Program-made: the position numbers and the translations under genes
The notes under the pieces: model-generated
What the model saw: the letters and a program-made list of their open reading frames with translations, nothing else
What the model was told of the DNA's origin: nothing
Database searches by the model: none
DNA from: Desulfatiglans anilini DSM 4660
GTDB lineage: Bacteria; Desulfobacterota; DSM-4660; Desulfatiglandales; Desulfatiglandaceae
NCBI RefSeq assembly: GCF_000422285.1
Contig: NZ_AULM01000027.1
Span: forward strand, 1 to 54,893
Reading direction: 5' to 3'
DNA length: 54,893 nucleotides
Part shown: positions 42,039-51,088 of the stretch, piece after piece
Layout: each line of letters starts with the position of its first letter
Position numbering within the stretch: the first letter of the stretch is position 1

Positions 42039-42815
42039 TCAAAAAATAAGGATCGTGGCCCCGAGCGCAAAACAGTAAGGTGCAAAATAGGCCAGGCGGC
42101 CCTGGCGCACCACCGCCATCAAGACCTTCAGCGCGAAGAGGCCCACGAGGGCTGCCGTACAGAAACCGGCCGCAACAGGCAGCAAACCTGTGCTTCCCAG
42201 ATTCTCGGCCCCCAACTGAAGGAGGAGCGCCCCGAAGATGGCGGGAATGGCCAGCAGGAACGAATACCGCCCGGCCAGTTCACGGTTCAATCCCAGAAAA
42301 AGCCCGGCGGCTATGGTCGCCCCGGAACGCGAGATGCCGGGTGTAATGGCGAGCCCCTGCGCCACGCCTACAGCCAGCGCGGCATACCAGGGGACAGAAG
42401 AAAATCTGGCATGATCTTTCGAGACGAAACCGGTCAGGGTCAATACGATGCCGGTCATGATCAGCATCATTCCAACGGTTGACACAGACGCGAAAAGGGC
42501 CTCGAGGGGCTCTTTGAAGACCAGGCCGATCAGCGCCGTCGGAATCGAGCCGATCAGCACGGCGGCAACCAGCCTGGTCTGCGGGTCGTCCATCCTGAGC
42601 CGCAGGGTGGCCCTGGTCATTTCCTTCAGGTCCTGACGGAAAAAGATGCAGACCGCGAGAAGCGTCCCAACGTGCAACGCGCTGTCAAGAAACAGCTCGG
42701 GCTCTCTGAAACCCAATAGATGCTGAAAAACGACCAGGTGGCCGGAACTGCTGACGGGCAGAAATTCCGTCAGCCCCTGGATCACGCCCAATAGCGCAGC
42801 TTCAAAAAACCCCAT
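42039..42815 (-). CDS. uppP: Undecaprenyl-diphosphate phosphatase
   Basis: This 258-residue membrane enzyme removes one phosphate from undecaprenyl diphosphate after cell-wall or polymer synthesis. The two catalytic repeats are visible: GLTEFLPVSSSGH with the conserved Glu/Ser/His, and ITPGISRSGATI with the conserved Arg. GAAGGA stands four bases before the ATG. It pairs functionally with the neighbouring DUF368 transporter: one makes undecaprenyl phosphate outside, the other returns it. Confidence 0.95.
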   Translation of the reverse strand: MGFFEAALLGVIQGLTEFLPVSSSGHLVVFQHLLGFREPELFLDSALHVGTLLAVCIFFRQDLKEMTRATLRLRMDDPQTRLVAAVLIGSIPTALIGLVFKEPLEALFASVSTVGMMLIMTGIVLTLTGFVSKDHARFSSVPWYAALAVGVAQGLAITPGISRSGATIAAGLFLGLNRELAGRYSFLLAIPAIFGALLLQLGAENLGSTGLLPVAAGFCTAALVGLFALKVLMAVVRQGRLAYFAPYCFALGATILIF

Positions 42816-42887
42816 AATCCTTCAGCGTCCTTTTGCCCATGAAATCATTCCGGTCAATGAGGCCTCAGCGGCACACGGGGCCATTTC

Positions 42888-42917
42888 TTGACAGGCCGGC
42901 CGTTTTTGCATTATGCT
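42888..42917 (+). promoter_or_regulatory. Sigma70-type promoter of the phosphofructokinase gene
   Basis: TTGACA (42888-42893) and TATGCT (42912-42917) have an 18-base spacing. The predicted start leaves a leader of about 50 bases before the ATG at 42976. Confidence 0.5.
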
Positions 42918-42975
42918 TCTGTCTGAAAACCACCATTCAATATTCAGTTTATCATTTTTTGGCGGGAGGCCTCCA

Positions 42976-44079
42976 ATGAAAATGAAAGTGGGCGTTTTGT
43001 CGGCAGGCGGCGACTGCCCGGGAATCAACAGCACCATCCACTGGCTGGTCAACTCCGCCCTGGATAAGGATCTCGTCCCGCGGCGCGGTGTCATGTTCGA
43101 CATCGTCGGTATCATCGACGGGTGGAAAGGCCTGGTAGAAATCAAACCGGAGAAACCGGAAAGCGTCAAGCAGTGGATCATGCCTCTCAATCTCGACAAT
43201 GTGCGAACCTGGGATCGCTACGGCGGCACACGCCTCGGAACCACCCGCCTGAATCCTTTCGATCCCCAGAAGGACGAATCCGCCGTGCTGATGGAGAATT
43301 ATCAGAAGCTCGGCTTGGACGCCCTGGTCGTCATCGGCGGCTTCGACAACCTCGGGGTGGCGTATAAATTGTACAAGCAGGGGTTCAAGGTCGTCGGCAT
43401 CCCCAAGACCATCGACCGCGACCTCTCCGAGACCGAATACACGCTGGGCTTCGATTCGGCCCTCAACACCATCACCTCCGACATCGACCGGCTCCGCACG
43501 ACGGCCGGGTCCCACAGCCGGATCTTCGTGGTCGAGTGCATGGGCCGCAAGGCCGGCTGGCTGGCGCTCGAAGGCGGCGAGGCGTCGGGCTCGGCCGTGA
43601 TTCTCATTCCGGAGCATGACTTCCTCCTGGAACGGGTGATCGAGATCCTCAAACAGCAACGCCAGAGCGGCAAGCGCTACAGCATCGTCCTGGTAGCGGA
43701 AGGCGCCAAGCCGCGGGGCATGGCCGAGATCTACGAAAAGCGTGGGAGGGATGGATTCGGGCATACGTATCTCGGGGGCATCGGCGGTTTCATTGCAGAG
43801 GAAATTCAGAAGCAGACCGATATGGAGGTGCGCTATGTCGCGCTGCGGCATCTTCAGCGGGGGGGGCCGCCGACGGCGCACGACCGCCGGATGGGCCGCA
43901 AATTCGGGATCGCTGCGGTCGACATGATCGTCAACGAGGATTTCGGACGAATGACGAGTTTAAAGCACGGCGAAATCACGAGCGTTCCGCTTAAAAAAGC
44001 CCTGGAACGCCTCAGTCTCGTCAACGTCGAGAAATTTTACAACACCAAGGACTACAAGAGCCTCGACAAGATCCTTTAA
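42976..44079 (+). CDS. 6-phosphofructokinase family protein, PPi-type signature
   Basis: This 367-residue enzyme phosphorylates fructose-6-phosphate. It has the family core SAGGDCPGINSTI, GGTRLGTTR, the catalytic TIDRD loop and VVECMGRKAGWLAL. The residue equal to E. coli Gly104 is Asp (GGFDN) and that equal to Gly124 is Lys (PKTID), the combination seen in pyrophosphate-dependent enzymes. The Mg-binding Asp103 is Phe, which is odd in either class. GGGAGG before the ATG at 42976 fixes the start. It may use PPi, ATP or another donor. Confidence 0.85.
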   Translation: MKMKVGVLSAGGDCPGINSTIHWLVNSALDKDLVPRRGVMFDIVGIIDGWKGLVEIKPEKPESVKQWIMPLNLDNVRTWDRYGGTRLGTTRLNPFDPQKDESAVLMENYQKLGLDALVVIGGFDNLGVAYKLYKQGFKVVGIPKTIDRDLSETEYTLGFDSALNTITSDIDRLRTTAGSHSRIFVVECMGRKAGWLALEGGEASGSAVILIPEHDFLLERVIEILKQQRQSGKRYSIVLVAEGAKPRGMAEIYEKRGRDGFGHTYLGGIGGFIAEEIQKQTDMEVRYVALRHLQRGGPPTAHDRRMGRKFGIAAVDMIVNEDFGRMTSLKHGEITSVPLKKALERLSLVNVEKFYNTKDYKSLDKIL

Positions 44080-44150
44080 TGTCGACCAAACCGCTTGACG
44101 AGGAGCTTTTGACCCTCGCGCTGCCGCTTCCTCTGCAAAAGAGGGCGCTT

Positions 44151-45527
44151 TCAAGGCATCATCTTGCCGGGATTGAGGATGCCATGCGGATCAAAGGCCT
44201 TCTTGATCCGCTGCATCAGCGCAATGCCTGCAGGACTAATCTCCATCCCGAGATAGGGGGCCTTGGTAATCCCGATGCCATGCTCCCCGGACAGGGTTCC
44301 GCCCATCGCAATGACTTTTTGGAAAAGGGCCTTGACAATCTCCTCCGCCTTCGAACACTCCAAGGGATCGGTCTTGTCCAGCATGATATTGACGTGCAGA
44401 TTACCGTCCCCGGCGTGGCCGAACGCGGGGATCGGCAAGCCGTAGCGCCGGCTCATGGCGTCCAGGAACTTCACGAGTTCGGCCATACGGCTGCGGGGCA
44501 CGACGATGTCTTCGCTCACCTTGTGCGGCCTTAGCTTGTAAAGGGAAGGGGAGAGGTTGCGGCGCGCTTCCCAGAGCGTCTCCGCCCCCGCGCGGTCATC
44601 CGCCGCCAAAAACCTTGAAACGCCGCTCATTTCGCAGACCTGACGAACCCGCAAGGCATCCCGGTCCACCTCTTCCCGGCCTCCGTCCACCTCGATCAAC
44701 AGCAATGCCTCTGTCCCGGCCGGCACATCCAGGGCGATTTCGTCCCGCACGCAGGCGATGCTCCGGCTGTCCATCAATTCAAGGGTGGAAGGAAGGACCC
44801 CGCGCCGAATGATCCGCCCCACGGTCTCGACCGCCTGGGCCACCTCCGGGAAGAAAGCGATCATCGTCCGCTGCGTCTCGGGCCGCGGCATCAGCCGCAC
44901 CGTGATTTCCGTCACCACTGCCAGCGTGCCTTCCGAGCCGATCAACAGACGGGTGAGGTCATAGCCCACGACGCCCTTCATCGTTTCGACTCCGGTCTTC
45001 AGGATCTCGCCGGTAGGGAGAACCGCGGTAAGGCCCAGGATATAGTCCCTCGTGACGCCGTATTTGACCGCCCGGAGACCTCCTGCGCACTCGGCCACAT
45101 TCCCGCCGATGGTGGATATATCGCTGCTGGCAGGGTCGGGTGGATAGAACAGGCCGCACTTTTCGACCTCGGCCTGAAGATGGGCCGTGATCACCCCCGG
45201 CTCGACCTTGGCGATCAGATTGTCCTCGTCGACCAGCAGGATCCGGTCGAAGCGTTCCAGCGACATGACCAGCCCTCCGGCAACCGGCAGGGCTCCCCCG
45301 CTCATGCCGGTGCCCGCTCCACGGGGGATGACCGGGAATCTTTCCTGATCGGCCTGGATCAGAATGGCTGAGACTTCCTGAGTGTCTCCTGGAAAGATGA
45401 CGGCATCCGGCATAAAACGAAGCTTGGTCCCATCGGTCGCGTAGGCCTCGAAATCCGATGGATCGAGTCTGAGATGTTCCGGGCCGACGATGTTCCTGAG
45501 GGTCTCTATGGAACGGGGGGAAATCAT
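44151..45527 (-). CDS. FAD-linked oxidase, GlcD/D-lactate dehydrogenase-like
   Basis: This 458-residue flavoprotein has a PCMH-type FAD-binding domain (VIPRGAGTGMSGGALPVAGG, DISTIGGNVAECAGG) and a C-terminal FAD-oxidase domain (PIPAFGHAGDGNLHVNI and SGEHGIGITKA). It oxidises 2-hydroxy acids such as glycolate or D-lactate. No GlcE/GlcF or iron-sulfur partner is adjacent, so the electron acceptor is open. Its start overlaps the recR stop by four bases. Confidence 0.88.
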   Translation of the reverse strand: MISPRSIETLRNIVGPEHLRLDPSDFEAYATDGTKLRFMPDAVIFPGDTQEVSAILIQADQERFPVIPRGAGTGMSGGALPVAGGLVMSLERFDRILLVDEDNLIAKVEPGVITAHLQAEVEKCGLFYPPDPASSDISTIGGNVAECAGGLRAVKYGVTRDYILGLTAVLPTGEILKTGVETMKGVVGYDLTRLLIGSEGTLAVVTEITVRLMPRPETQRTMIAFFPEVAQAVETVGRIIRRGVLPSTLELMDSRSIACVRDEIALDVPAGTEALLLIEVDGGREEVDRDALRVRQVCEMSGVSRFLAADDRAGAETLWEARRNLSPSLYKLRPHKVSEDIVVPRSRMAELVKFLDAMSRRYGLPIPAFGHAGDGNLHVNIMLDKTDPLECSKAEEIVKALFQKVIAMGGTLSGEHGIGITKAPYLGMEISPAGIALMQRIKKAFDPHGILNPGKMMP

Positions 45528-46135
45528 GATCCGATGGAAACCCGGCTTTTCAAGGCATGCTGCAGGGTCATCCGGTCCATATATTTCAGGTCCCCTCCCA
45601 TGGGAACCCCCAGGGATATGCGGCTGATCCTGACGCCTGGATTTTTCTGCGCAATGACTTTTCCGAGGTAGGATGCCGTAGCTTCACCTTCCGTGGTGGG
45701 ATTGGTGGCGAGAATCACCTCACGGATGCCCTCCGGTTCGAAGCGTCTGAGAAGTTCTCCGATCCGCAGTTGCTCCGGCCCAACGCCGTCGAGGGGGGCA
45801 AGCACGCCATGCAGGACATGATAGCGGCCCTTGTAAATCCCGGATTCTTCGAGCGCCATCTGATCGCCGGGGGTCTCCACGACGCAAACCGTCTCCGAAT
45901 GACGATTCGGGCTGCTGCAGATGAGGCAGGGGTCCTGATCGGTCAGATTGCAGCATATCGAGCAAAAGCGAATCTTCTCCTTCACGTCCATCAGGCTCCG
46001 GGCGAGCTCTTCCGCCAAGGCCCTCGGGCTGCGCAGGATGTAGAGGGCCATCCGGGTGGCGGATTTCTGGCCGATACCAGGTAGCCGCGTGAAATGTTCG
46101 ATCAGTCTTTCAAGGGGTGCAGGGTAGATGCCCAT
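45524..46135 (-). CDS. recR: Recombination protein RecR
   Basis: This 203-residue protein acts with RecF/RecO in gap repair. It has the helix-hairpin-helix segment LPGIGQKSATRMA, a four-cysteine zinc finger (CSIC...CLIC) and a Toprim domain (VCVVETPGDQMALE). The ATG at 46135 with AGGA upstream is preferred to a TTG at 46144, which is too close to that site. It follows ybaB by 24 bases in the classic dnaX-ybaB-recR order. Confidence 0.95.
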   Translation of the reverse strand: MGIYPAPLERLIEHFTRLPGIGQKSATRMALYILRSPRALAEELARSLMDVKEKIRFCSICCNLTDQDPCLICSSPNRHSETVCVVETPGDQMALEESGIYKGRYHVLHGVLAPLDGVGPEQLRIGELLRRFEPEGIREVILATNPTTEGEATASYLGKVIAQKNPGVRISRISLGVPMGGDLKYMDRMTLQHALKSRVSIGS

Positions 46136-46159
46136 CTCGTTCAATCCTGAATGGCCGCG

Positions 46160-46489
46160 TCAGAACAGACCCGGAAGGCCGGGCATGTTCAGCCCTTTGG
46201 TCAATTTCCCCATCTCTTCGTTGACCATGTTCTTCGCCTGCGTCAGGGCGTCGTTGACAGCGGCCAGAACGAGATCCTGCAGCATCTCGATGTCGTCCGG
46301 ATCAACGACCTCCCGATCGATCCTGACGGAAACCAGTTCCTGGCGGCCGTTGGCCGTCACGGTCACCATTCCGCCACCGGCCGAGGCCTCGACCGTTTTG
46401 TCGCCGAGTTCTTCCTGCATCTTGGCCATCTTGGCCTGAAACTGCTGGGCCTGCTTCATGAGTTGGCCCATATTGGGAATTCCTTTCAT
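46160..46489 (-). CDS. ybaB: YbaB/EbfC nucleoid-associated protein
   Basis: This 109-residue protein begins [20 protein letters not shown] and has the family core [20 protein letters not shown], forming a dimer that binds DNA. AGGA precedes the ATG. The start overlaps the dnaX stop (ATGA), and recR follows, a conserved arrangement across bacteria. Confidence 0.95.
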   Translation of the reverse strand: MKGIPNMGQLMKQAQQFQAKMAKMQEELGDKTVEASAGGGMVTVTANGRQELVSVRIDREVVDPDDIEMLQDLVLAAVNDALTQAKNMVNEEMGKLTKGLNMPGLPGLF

Positions 46490-48165
46490 GTCTTGTCCTC
46501 CTCTTCTGTTTCCGGCTCCACGCCCCCCGCATCCGCCGCTGTCGTGACATCGCCCTCGATCCGCCCTTCGAAAATGTTGAGGATATCCTGGACCGGCGGG
46601 GAGACATGGGCATATCGCTTCCGGCTCGAAGATTCCGATCGCGGAGGAGGGGAATCCGGTTTGAGCACCCGGTCCGGGGAATCGATGATCCGGATTTTCA
46701 GGCGGCGCCTGAAAAACGCCTCCATATGGTCGGACAGCTGCCCTACGTGATCGGCATCCTCGAAATAAGACGCCGTGAACGGCTGCCTGCTTTTGACCAG
46801 CTCGACCTCATGCTCGCCGATGGAGCGGCAGGTCCAATCCTTCAGGATGTTTCCCATCGGCCGGTTCCTGCCGGAAAGGAACCTCAGAAACTGCGGCCAG
46901 GCTTCCATCCCGGCCGTCTTGGTTTCTCCGACGAGGGCGTTTTCCACCCCGCTCAAATCCTTGGCCGTTCGAACAGGCTGGTTGACCGGCGCGGAAACAT
47001 CGTGCGCCGTGCCTGCTCCTTCCGGCAGTCCCTTTTCCAAAGCCTCCAGGCGCTGGATGATCCCTTCGAACGAGAGATATTCCCCAAGCTGGCACAGCTT
47101 GACCAGCAAAGTTTCGAGAACCAGCCTCGGAGAAGAAGCATAGCGCAGGGTCTCTTCCCGCACGACCAGGAAGTTCAGGATCATTTGAACCCGGTCCTGT
47201 CCGGCCTTTTTCGCCTGGGCGCGGGTCTCCTCCCTCTCGCTCGCACTCATCTCCAGGAGGCCTTCATCCGAGGAAACAAGGCTCACCATCAGGTTCCGGA
47301 AATGCTCCATGAGGGTGCGATAGAATTCCTTGATATCATAGCCGCTGTTGTAGGCCGCATCGACGATTCGGAGGCACGCTCCTGGATCCCCTTCGATCAG
47401 GGCCCGGCCCGTCTCGAAGACCAGGCTCCGATCGACCACGCCTAGGATATCGACGACCCGCGCGTCTTCGACAGCTTGCCCGGTAAACGCGACGACCTGA
47501 TCCAGCAGGCTTTGCCCATCCCGCATGCTGCCGCCGGCTGCCCTCGCAATGACAGCCAAGGCTTCCGGGCTGATGGAGATCCCTTCCTCCCGGCTCACAT
47601 TCGCCAGGTGGTCCACGATCTTCGGCAGAGGAATGCGCTTGAAATCGAAGCGCTGGCACCGCGATAAGATCGTCACCGGAACCTTGTGTGGTTCAGTGGT
47701 GGCGAAGATGAATTTGACGTGCGGCGGGGGCTCTTCCAGGGTTTTGAGGAGAGCGTTGAATGCCGGCAGCGTGAGCATGTGCACTTCATCGATGATATAG
47801 ACGCGGTAAGGGCTGGAGGAAGGCATGTAGCGGATGTTCTCCCTCAATTCCCTGATCTCGTCGATGCCACGGTTGGAGGCCCCGTCGATTTCCTGCACGT
47901 CCACAGAGGAACCGTCGGTGATCTCCAGGCAGGAGCGGCACCGGTTGCAGGGGACCCCCGGCTCGCCTTCGCGGCAGTTGAGCGCCTTGGCGAATATCCG
48001 TGCCACCGAGGTCTTGCCCACTCCCCGAGCACCGCTGAACAGATAGGCCTGCGCCAGCCGCCCTGTTACGATCGCGTTCATCAGGGTCTGAGTCACATGC
48101 TCCTGACCCACGACCTCCTGAAAAATCTGCGGCCGCCACTTTCGGGCTAGAACTTCATAGGACAT
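46486..48165 (-). CDS. dnaX: DNA polymerase III subunit gamma/tau
   Basis: This 559-residue clamp-loader ATPase has Walker [11 protein letters not shown] near residue 45, a zinc module ([16 protein letters not shown]), DEVHML and the sensor LSRCQRFDF. The C-terminus after about residue 370 is variable, as usual for tau. I did not see an obvious A/G-rich frameshift site. Upstream on the same strand lie the two tRNA-Ser genes and tadA. Confidence 0.95.
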   Translation of the reverse strand: MSYEVLARKWRPQIFQEVVGQEHVTQTLMNAIVTGRLAQAYLFSGARGVGKTSVARIFAKALNCREGEPGVPCNRCRSCLEITDGSSVDVQEIDGASNRGIDEIRELRENIRYMPSSSPYRVYIIDEVHMLTLPAFNALLKTLEEPPPHVKFIFATTEPHKVPVTILSRCQRFDFKRIPLPKIVDHLANVSREEGISISPEALAVIARAAGGSMRDGQSLLDQVVAFTGQAVEDARVVDILGVVDRSLVFETGRALIEGDPGACLRIVDAAYNSGYDIKEFYRTLMEHFRNLMVSLVSSDEGLLEMSASEREETRAQAKKAGQDRVQMILNFLVVREETLRYASSPRLVLETLLVKLCQLGEYLSFEGIIQRLEALEKGLPEGAGTAHDVSAPVNQPVRTAKDLSGVENALVGETKTAGMEAWPQFLRFLSGRNRPMGNILKDWTCRSIGEHEVELVKSRQPFTASYFEDADHVGQLSDHMEAFFRRRLKIRIIDSPDRVLKPDSPPPRSESSSRKRYAHVSPPVQDILNIFEGRIEGDVTTAADAGGVEPETEEEDKT

Positions 48166-48349
48166 AGGCGATCCGGTTCATTCACACAAAAGAGCAGCGC
48201 CGCCCGTTCTTCGCAACGGCATACGGCAACCTGCGCCGCCGTCCCGGCAGCACACGAGCGGGTCGAGACAAGACCTCTCGAACAAGGCGCGGAGATGATC
48301 GCGGGGAACGGCAGGGATCGCGCCCCCATGGAAGAGGGCGGCAAAAAAA

Positions 48350-48444
48350 TGGCGGAGAGAGAGGGATTCGAACCCTCGGTGCCACTTTATGGTAGCACAC
48401 GCGATTTCCAGTCGCGCTCCTTCGGCCAGCTCGGACATCTCTCC
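48350..48444 (-). tRNA. tRNA-Ser (anticodon GGA)
   Basis: Read on the minus strand from 48444, the acceptor GGAGAGA pairs with TCTCTCC, followed by G and an encoded CCA. The anticodon loop reads CTGGAAA, giving GGA for UCC/UCU codons. A long variable arm (GTGCTACC...GGTAGCAC-type pairing) marks the type II serine fold. The T-loop is GGTTCGAATCC. Confidence 0.93.
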
Positions 48445-48523
48445 GGATTGGGACCCTGGAACGGGATCGAAGCGTGCCAACAGCCTCGAATAGTGCAGAT
48501 GATACCCTTTGCCCGGCGAAAAA

Positions 48524-48619
48524 TGGCGGAGAGGGTGGGATTCGAACCCACGTGCCCCGCTATTAACGGGACAAGTCGATTTCGAGTCGACCCCGTTACG
48601 ACCACTTCGGTACCTCTCC
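48524..48619 (-). tRNA. tRNA-Ser (anticodon CGA)
   Basis: Read from 48619 on the minus strand, GGAGAGG pairs with CCTCTCC, followed by G and an encoded CCA. The anticodon loop is CTCGAAA, giving CGA for UCG. A long variable arm and GGGTTCGAATCCC T-arm complete a type II serine tRNA. It starts eight bases after the tadA stop, so it may be processed from the same transcript. Confidence 0.93.
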
Positions 48620-48627
48620 GCACCGGC

Positions 48628-49095
48628 TCAGGCGACCTTACCCCTCCGCAGCCTGAAAAAGGCCTGCATCAACGCCCGGCACTCCGTTTCCATCAGGCCC
48701 CCTTGCACATCCACACGATGGTTCAGCCTGGAATCAGAGGCCATTTCGTAAAGCGAATCGACCGCCCCCCATTTGGGATCGGCGACGCCGTAAACGAGGC
48801 TGGCCACCCTGGCATGGATGACAGCTCCCATGCACATAGGGCACGGCTCCACGGTCACGACAAGAAGGGCACCTGTCAAACGGTAATTGCGGCAAACCAG
48901 GCAGGCCTCACGGATAGCCAGGATCTCGGCATGGGCCGTCGGATCGCTGAGGCCGACCGTCCGATTGTGAGCACGGGCAAGGACAGCGCCCTCTCTGCTC
49001 ACCAGCAAGGCCCCTATGGGCACCTCGCCTTCGTCGAAACCGGTTTTTGCCTCCTCGATAGCCTGATGCATGTAAAAGGGGAGGTCAAAACCCAT
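48628..49095 (-). CDS. tadA: tRNA-specific adenosine deaminase
   Basis: This 155-residue zinc deaminase converts the wobble adenosine of tRNA-Arg(ACG) to inosine. The active site is seen as HAE (residues 55-57) and PCPMC (84-88). Length is normal. The ribosome site is weak. A TTGACG hexamer upstream suggests that the promoter is close to the start. Two tRNA-Ser genes and dnaX follow on the same strand. Confidence 0.94.
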   Translation of the reverse strand: MGFDLPFYMHQAIEEAKTGFDEGEVPIGALLVSREGAVLARAHNRTVGLSDPTAHAEILAIREACLVCRNYRLTGALLVVTVEPCPMCMGAVIHARVASLVYGVADPKWGAVDSLYEMASDSRLNHRVDVQGGLMETECRALMQAFFRLRRGKVA

Positions 49096-49268
49096 CTTTA
49101 TATTTCTATCACAGTCGCTTTTTTGCCGTCAACCGGAAATGACGATCAGGATTCTCTGCGCGCTTCGACCAGACCCTCCACCCCTCTGCCTGCCGAGCCT
49201 CGTCACCGAGGATCTCGCGCGGACCAGCATCCCCCATGGCTGCGAGCCCATTTAAAAATTTAAAAAAA

Positions 49269-49297
49269 TTGACAAATTACCAACAGTTATCTATATT
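49269..49297 (+). promoter_or_regulatory. Sigma70-type promoter before the HNH gene
   Basis: TTGACA (49269-49274) and TATATT (49292-49297) have a 17-base spacing within an AT-rich patch. The leader would be about 113 bases. The gap 49096-49416 holds no gene that I can see. Confidence 0.55.
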
Positions 49298-49416
49298 GAT
49301 CACTCGAAGAAAAATGGATTCTCAGACGATACCCCCTGGACAATCCTTATCCGGCCGAGCGCAGCCGAAAACCTGCTTCGATCATCGCAGAAAGAGGCGT
49401 TGCCGGGACTTTATCG

Positions 49417-49740
49417 ATGGAGGGACGAACGATCGAGGCTTTTTATGAAACCGTGTCCGCGGAAGACATCCGGCGGGAAAAAGAGAAGGCCAGGCGCCTC
49501 CGGAAAACCCAGTGGTGGCAGAATCGGATCCAGAAGGGCGTGTGTCATTACTGTCATCGGCAGGTAGGTCGGGAGGCCCTCACCATGGATCATATCGTTC
49601 CCTTGAGCCGCGGCGGCAAGAGCAGCAAGGGGAACATCGTCGCCGCCTGTAAAGACTGCAACAACAAGAAGAGATATTTCCTGCCCATAGAATGGGACGC
49701 CTACCTGGAATCGCTGAAAAATCAGCCGGCACCCCAATAA
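49417..49740 (+). CDS. HNH endonuclease family protein
   Basis: This 107-residue protein has a basic helical start, then an HNH zinc core: CHYC, the catalytic TMDHIVPLSRGGKSS and CKDCNNKKR. The domain fills the protein. It has its own promoter and no methylase, phage or toxin partner. HNH proteins of this size are often free-standing nucleases of unknown purpose. Confidence 0.85.
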   Translation: MEGRTIEAFYETVSAEDIRREKEKARRLRKTQWWQNRIQKGVCHYCHRQVGREALTMDHIVPLSRGGKSSKGNIVAACKDCNNKKRYFLPIEWDAYLESLKNQPAPQ

Positions 49741-49765
49741 GGCTTTTTTTTCCCAAGCCGCTCTT

Positions 49766-50599
49766 TCAGCCGCTGATCCCGTCCCCAGGACCCGCGTGTG
49801 GACGGCTCACCCGGACAGGAACCCCCTCCGAAGTCCCATTTCCACCCCCGAGCGCGGAGGCCCGGCCCTGATTCACAGCGATCTCCAGAAAACCTGAACC
49901 GCCCAGAAGAGCGAGCATCCCACCGCGCGGAACACTGGAGTAGGTTTCCCTGATCCCCTCGATGGTATGGTCGCCGACGGTGATCTTCGCCTCGGGCAAA
50001 CAACCCAGCGAACGGATATCCTGATGATGGATGTTGGTGATGAGATTCCCGAAACGGTCCACCCGGATGACCTCTCCCTCTAGGGCATCTTCCGAACGTT
50101 TGACGGTCGGCAACGCGAGCCGAACCGGGTCCTGGACGAGGGTACCCAACTCGAGAGGATCGACCCCACAAGCCAGATGCCCTGCCACGGGGGCGAAGAT
50201 GTCCCTCCCGTGAAAGGTCCTGCTGATTTCGGGGAGAAAGTACGCGTGCGACGTCAGGTGAATGACGGTCGCCTCCCGAACCGCCTTGATCAGAGGCCAG
50301 AAGAGCCCGTTATCGGGCCCCACGAGAAAGCTGGAGCCGGCGCATACCAGCAGCGGTCTGCGCGCTCCCCCCACGCCGGGATCCACCACGGCGAGGTGAA
50401 TCGTGCCCGGGGGGAAAAACCGAGCTGCCTCCTCCAGGATCCGCGCTCCCTGACGGATGTCACCCGGGCGGATTCCATGGGTAATGTCCACAAGCTTCGC
50501 CCCCGGGTGAATTCCGAGGATGACCCCTTTCATGACCGCTACGTAGACATCTTCGCACCCGAAATCGGTCGTCAGGGTAATGATGCCGGAAGTTTCCAC
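49766..50599 (-). CDS. SAM hydroxide adenosyltransferase (DUF62 family)
   Basis: This 277-residue enzyme splits S-adenosylmethionine with water to adenosine and methionine. It shows LTTDFG...DVYVAVMKG, DITHGI, VVDPGVGG, GPDNGLF, and FHGRDIF, all typical of the duf62/chlorinase fold. The bulky chlorinase-specific loop is not evident, so the hydroxide enzyme is more likely. It converges on the HNH gene. Confidence 0.9.
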   Translation of the reverse strand: METSGIITLTTDFGCEDVYVAVMKGVILGIHPGAKLVDITHGIRPGDIRQGARILEEAARFFPPGTIHLAVVDPGVGGARRPLLVCAGSSFLVGPDNGLFWPLIKAVREATVIHLTSHAYFLPEISRTFHGRDIFAPVAGHLACGVDPLELGTLVQDPVRLALPTVKRSEDALEGEVIRVDRFGNLITNIHHQDIRSLGCLPEAKITVGDHTIEGIRETYSSVPRGGMLALLGGSGFLEIAVNQGRASALGGGNGTSEGVPVRVSRPHAGPGDGISG

Positions 50600-50656
50600 G
50601 ATGGCCGCTCCCTACAGAAAGTGGTTACCATTCCATGCCCCCGCGGAGATGACGCC

Positions 50657-50693
50657 GGGCGGGCTGAGGGTGTGAAAACACGGGGACCCGCCC
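50657..50693. repeat. Palindrome related to the copy-H insert
   Basis: GGGCGGG (50657-50663) pairs with CCCGCCC (50687-50693) around GGGTGTGAAAACAC and GGGGAC. The words GGGTGTGAA and GGGACCCGCC are shared with the 52-nt units inside copy H at 54568-54671. It stands alone, without the larger element. Confidence 0.5.
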
Positions 50694-50762
50694 CCTAAAC
50701 GTTAAACCGATCAGCCGGAGGCCTGGTGGCGAAAAGAACCTTGAAAGACGAAAACGAAACCG

Positions 50763-50791
50763 TTGATCTCGAGACCACTTTGCATTATATA
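50763..50791 (+). promoter_or_regulatory. Candidate promoter toward livK
   Basis: TTGATC (50763-50768) and TATATA (50786-50791) are separated by 17 bases. The transcript would pass through repeat remnant G before the ATG at 51089. No gene is seen in the gap 50600-51088. Confidence 0.4.
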
Positions 50792-50826
50792 GTGACTTTC
50801 GAAAATGTTCATTCACCGCGGCCTAA

Positions 50827-50905
50827 TTTTCAATCCGGAAATGAGAATCTTGTTCGCGCGCGTGGATGCCACGACCGGCAAAAAAGAGCCTTTCCGGATG
50901 ATGAA
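50827..50905 (+). repeat. Shortened inverted repeat, copy G
   Basis: TTTTCAATCCGGAAATGAGA at the left and AAAGAGCCTTTCCGGATGAT at the right are the outer arms of the family. The inner arms and apex hairpin are absent. It looks like an internally deleted copy. Confidence 0.6.
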
Positions 50906-51088
50906 TAATGATGTAAACAGTCCATTATTCCCACTGGATAACATTCTTTTAGGAAAGGAGGCCGCATCCGGTAAGACAAAAAGGATTCCCAGGCAACCCA
51001 GTCACTACCCGACCCGGAAACTCATTGACCATGTTCATCTGAAGGCGTCAGCCTCAGCGCGGCTCATCACTCGAAAAGGAGGACACGG

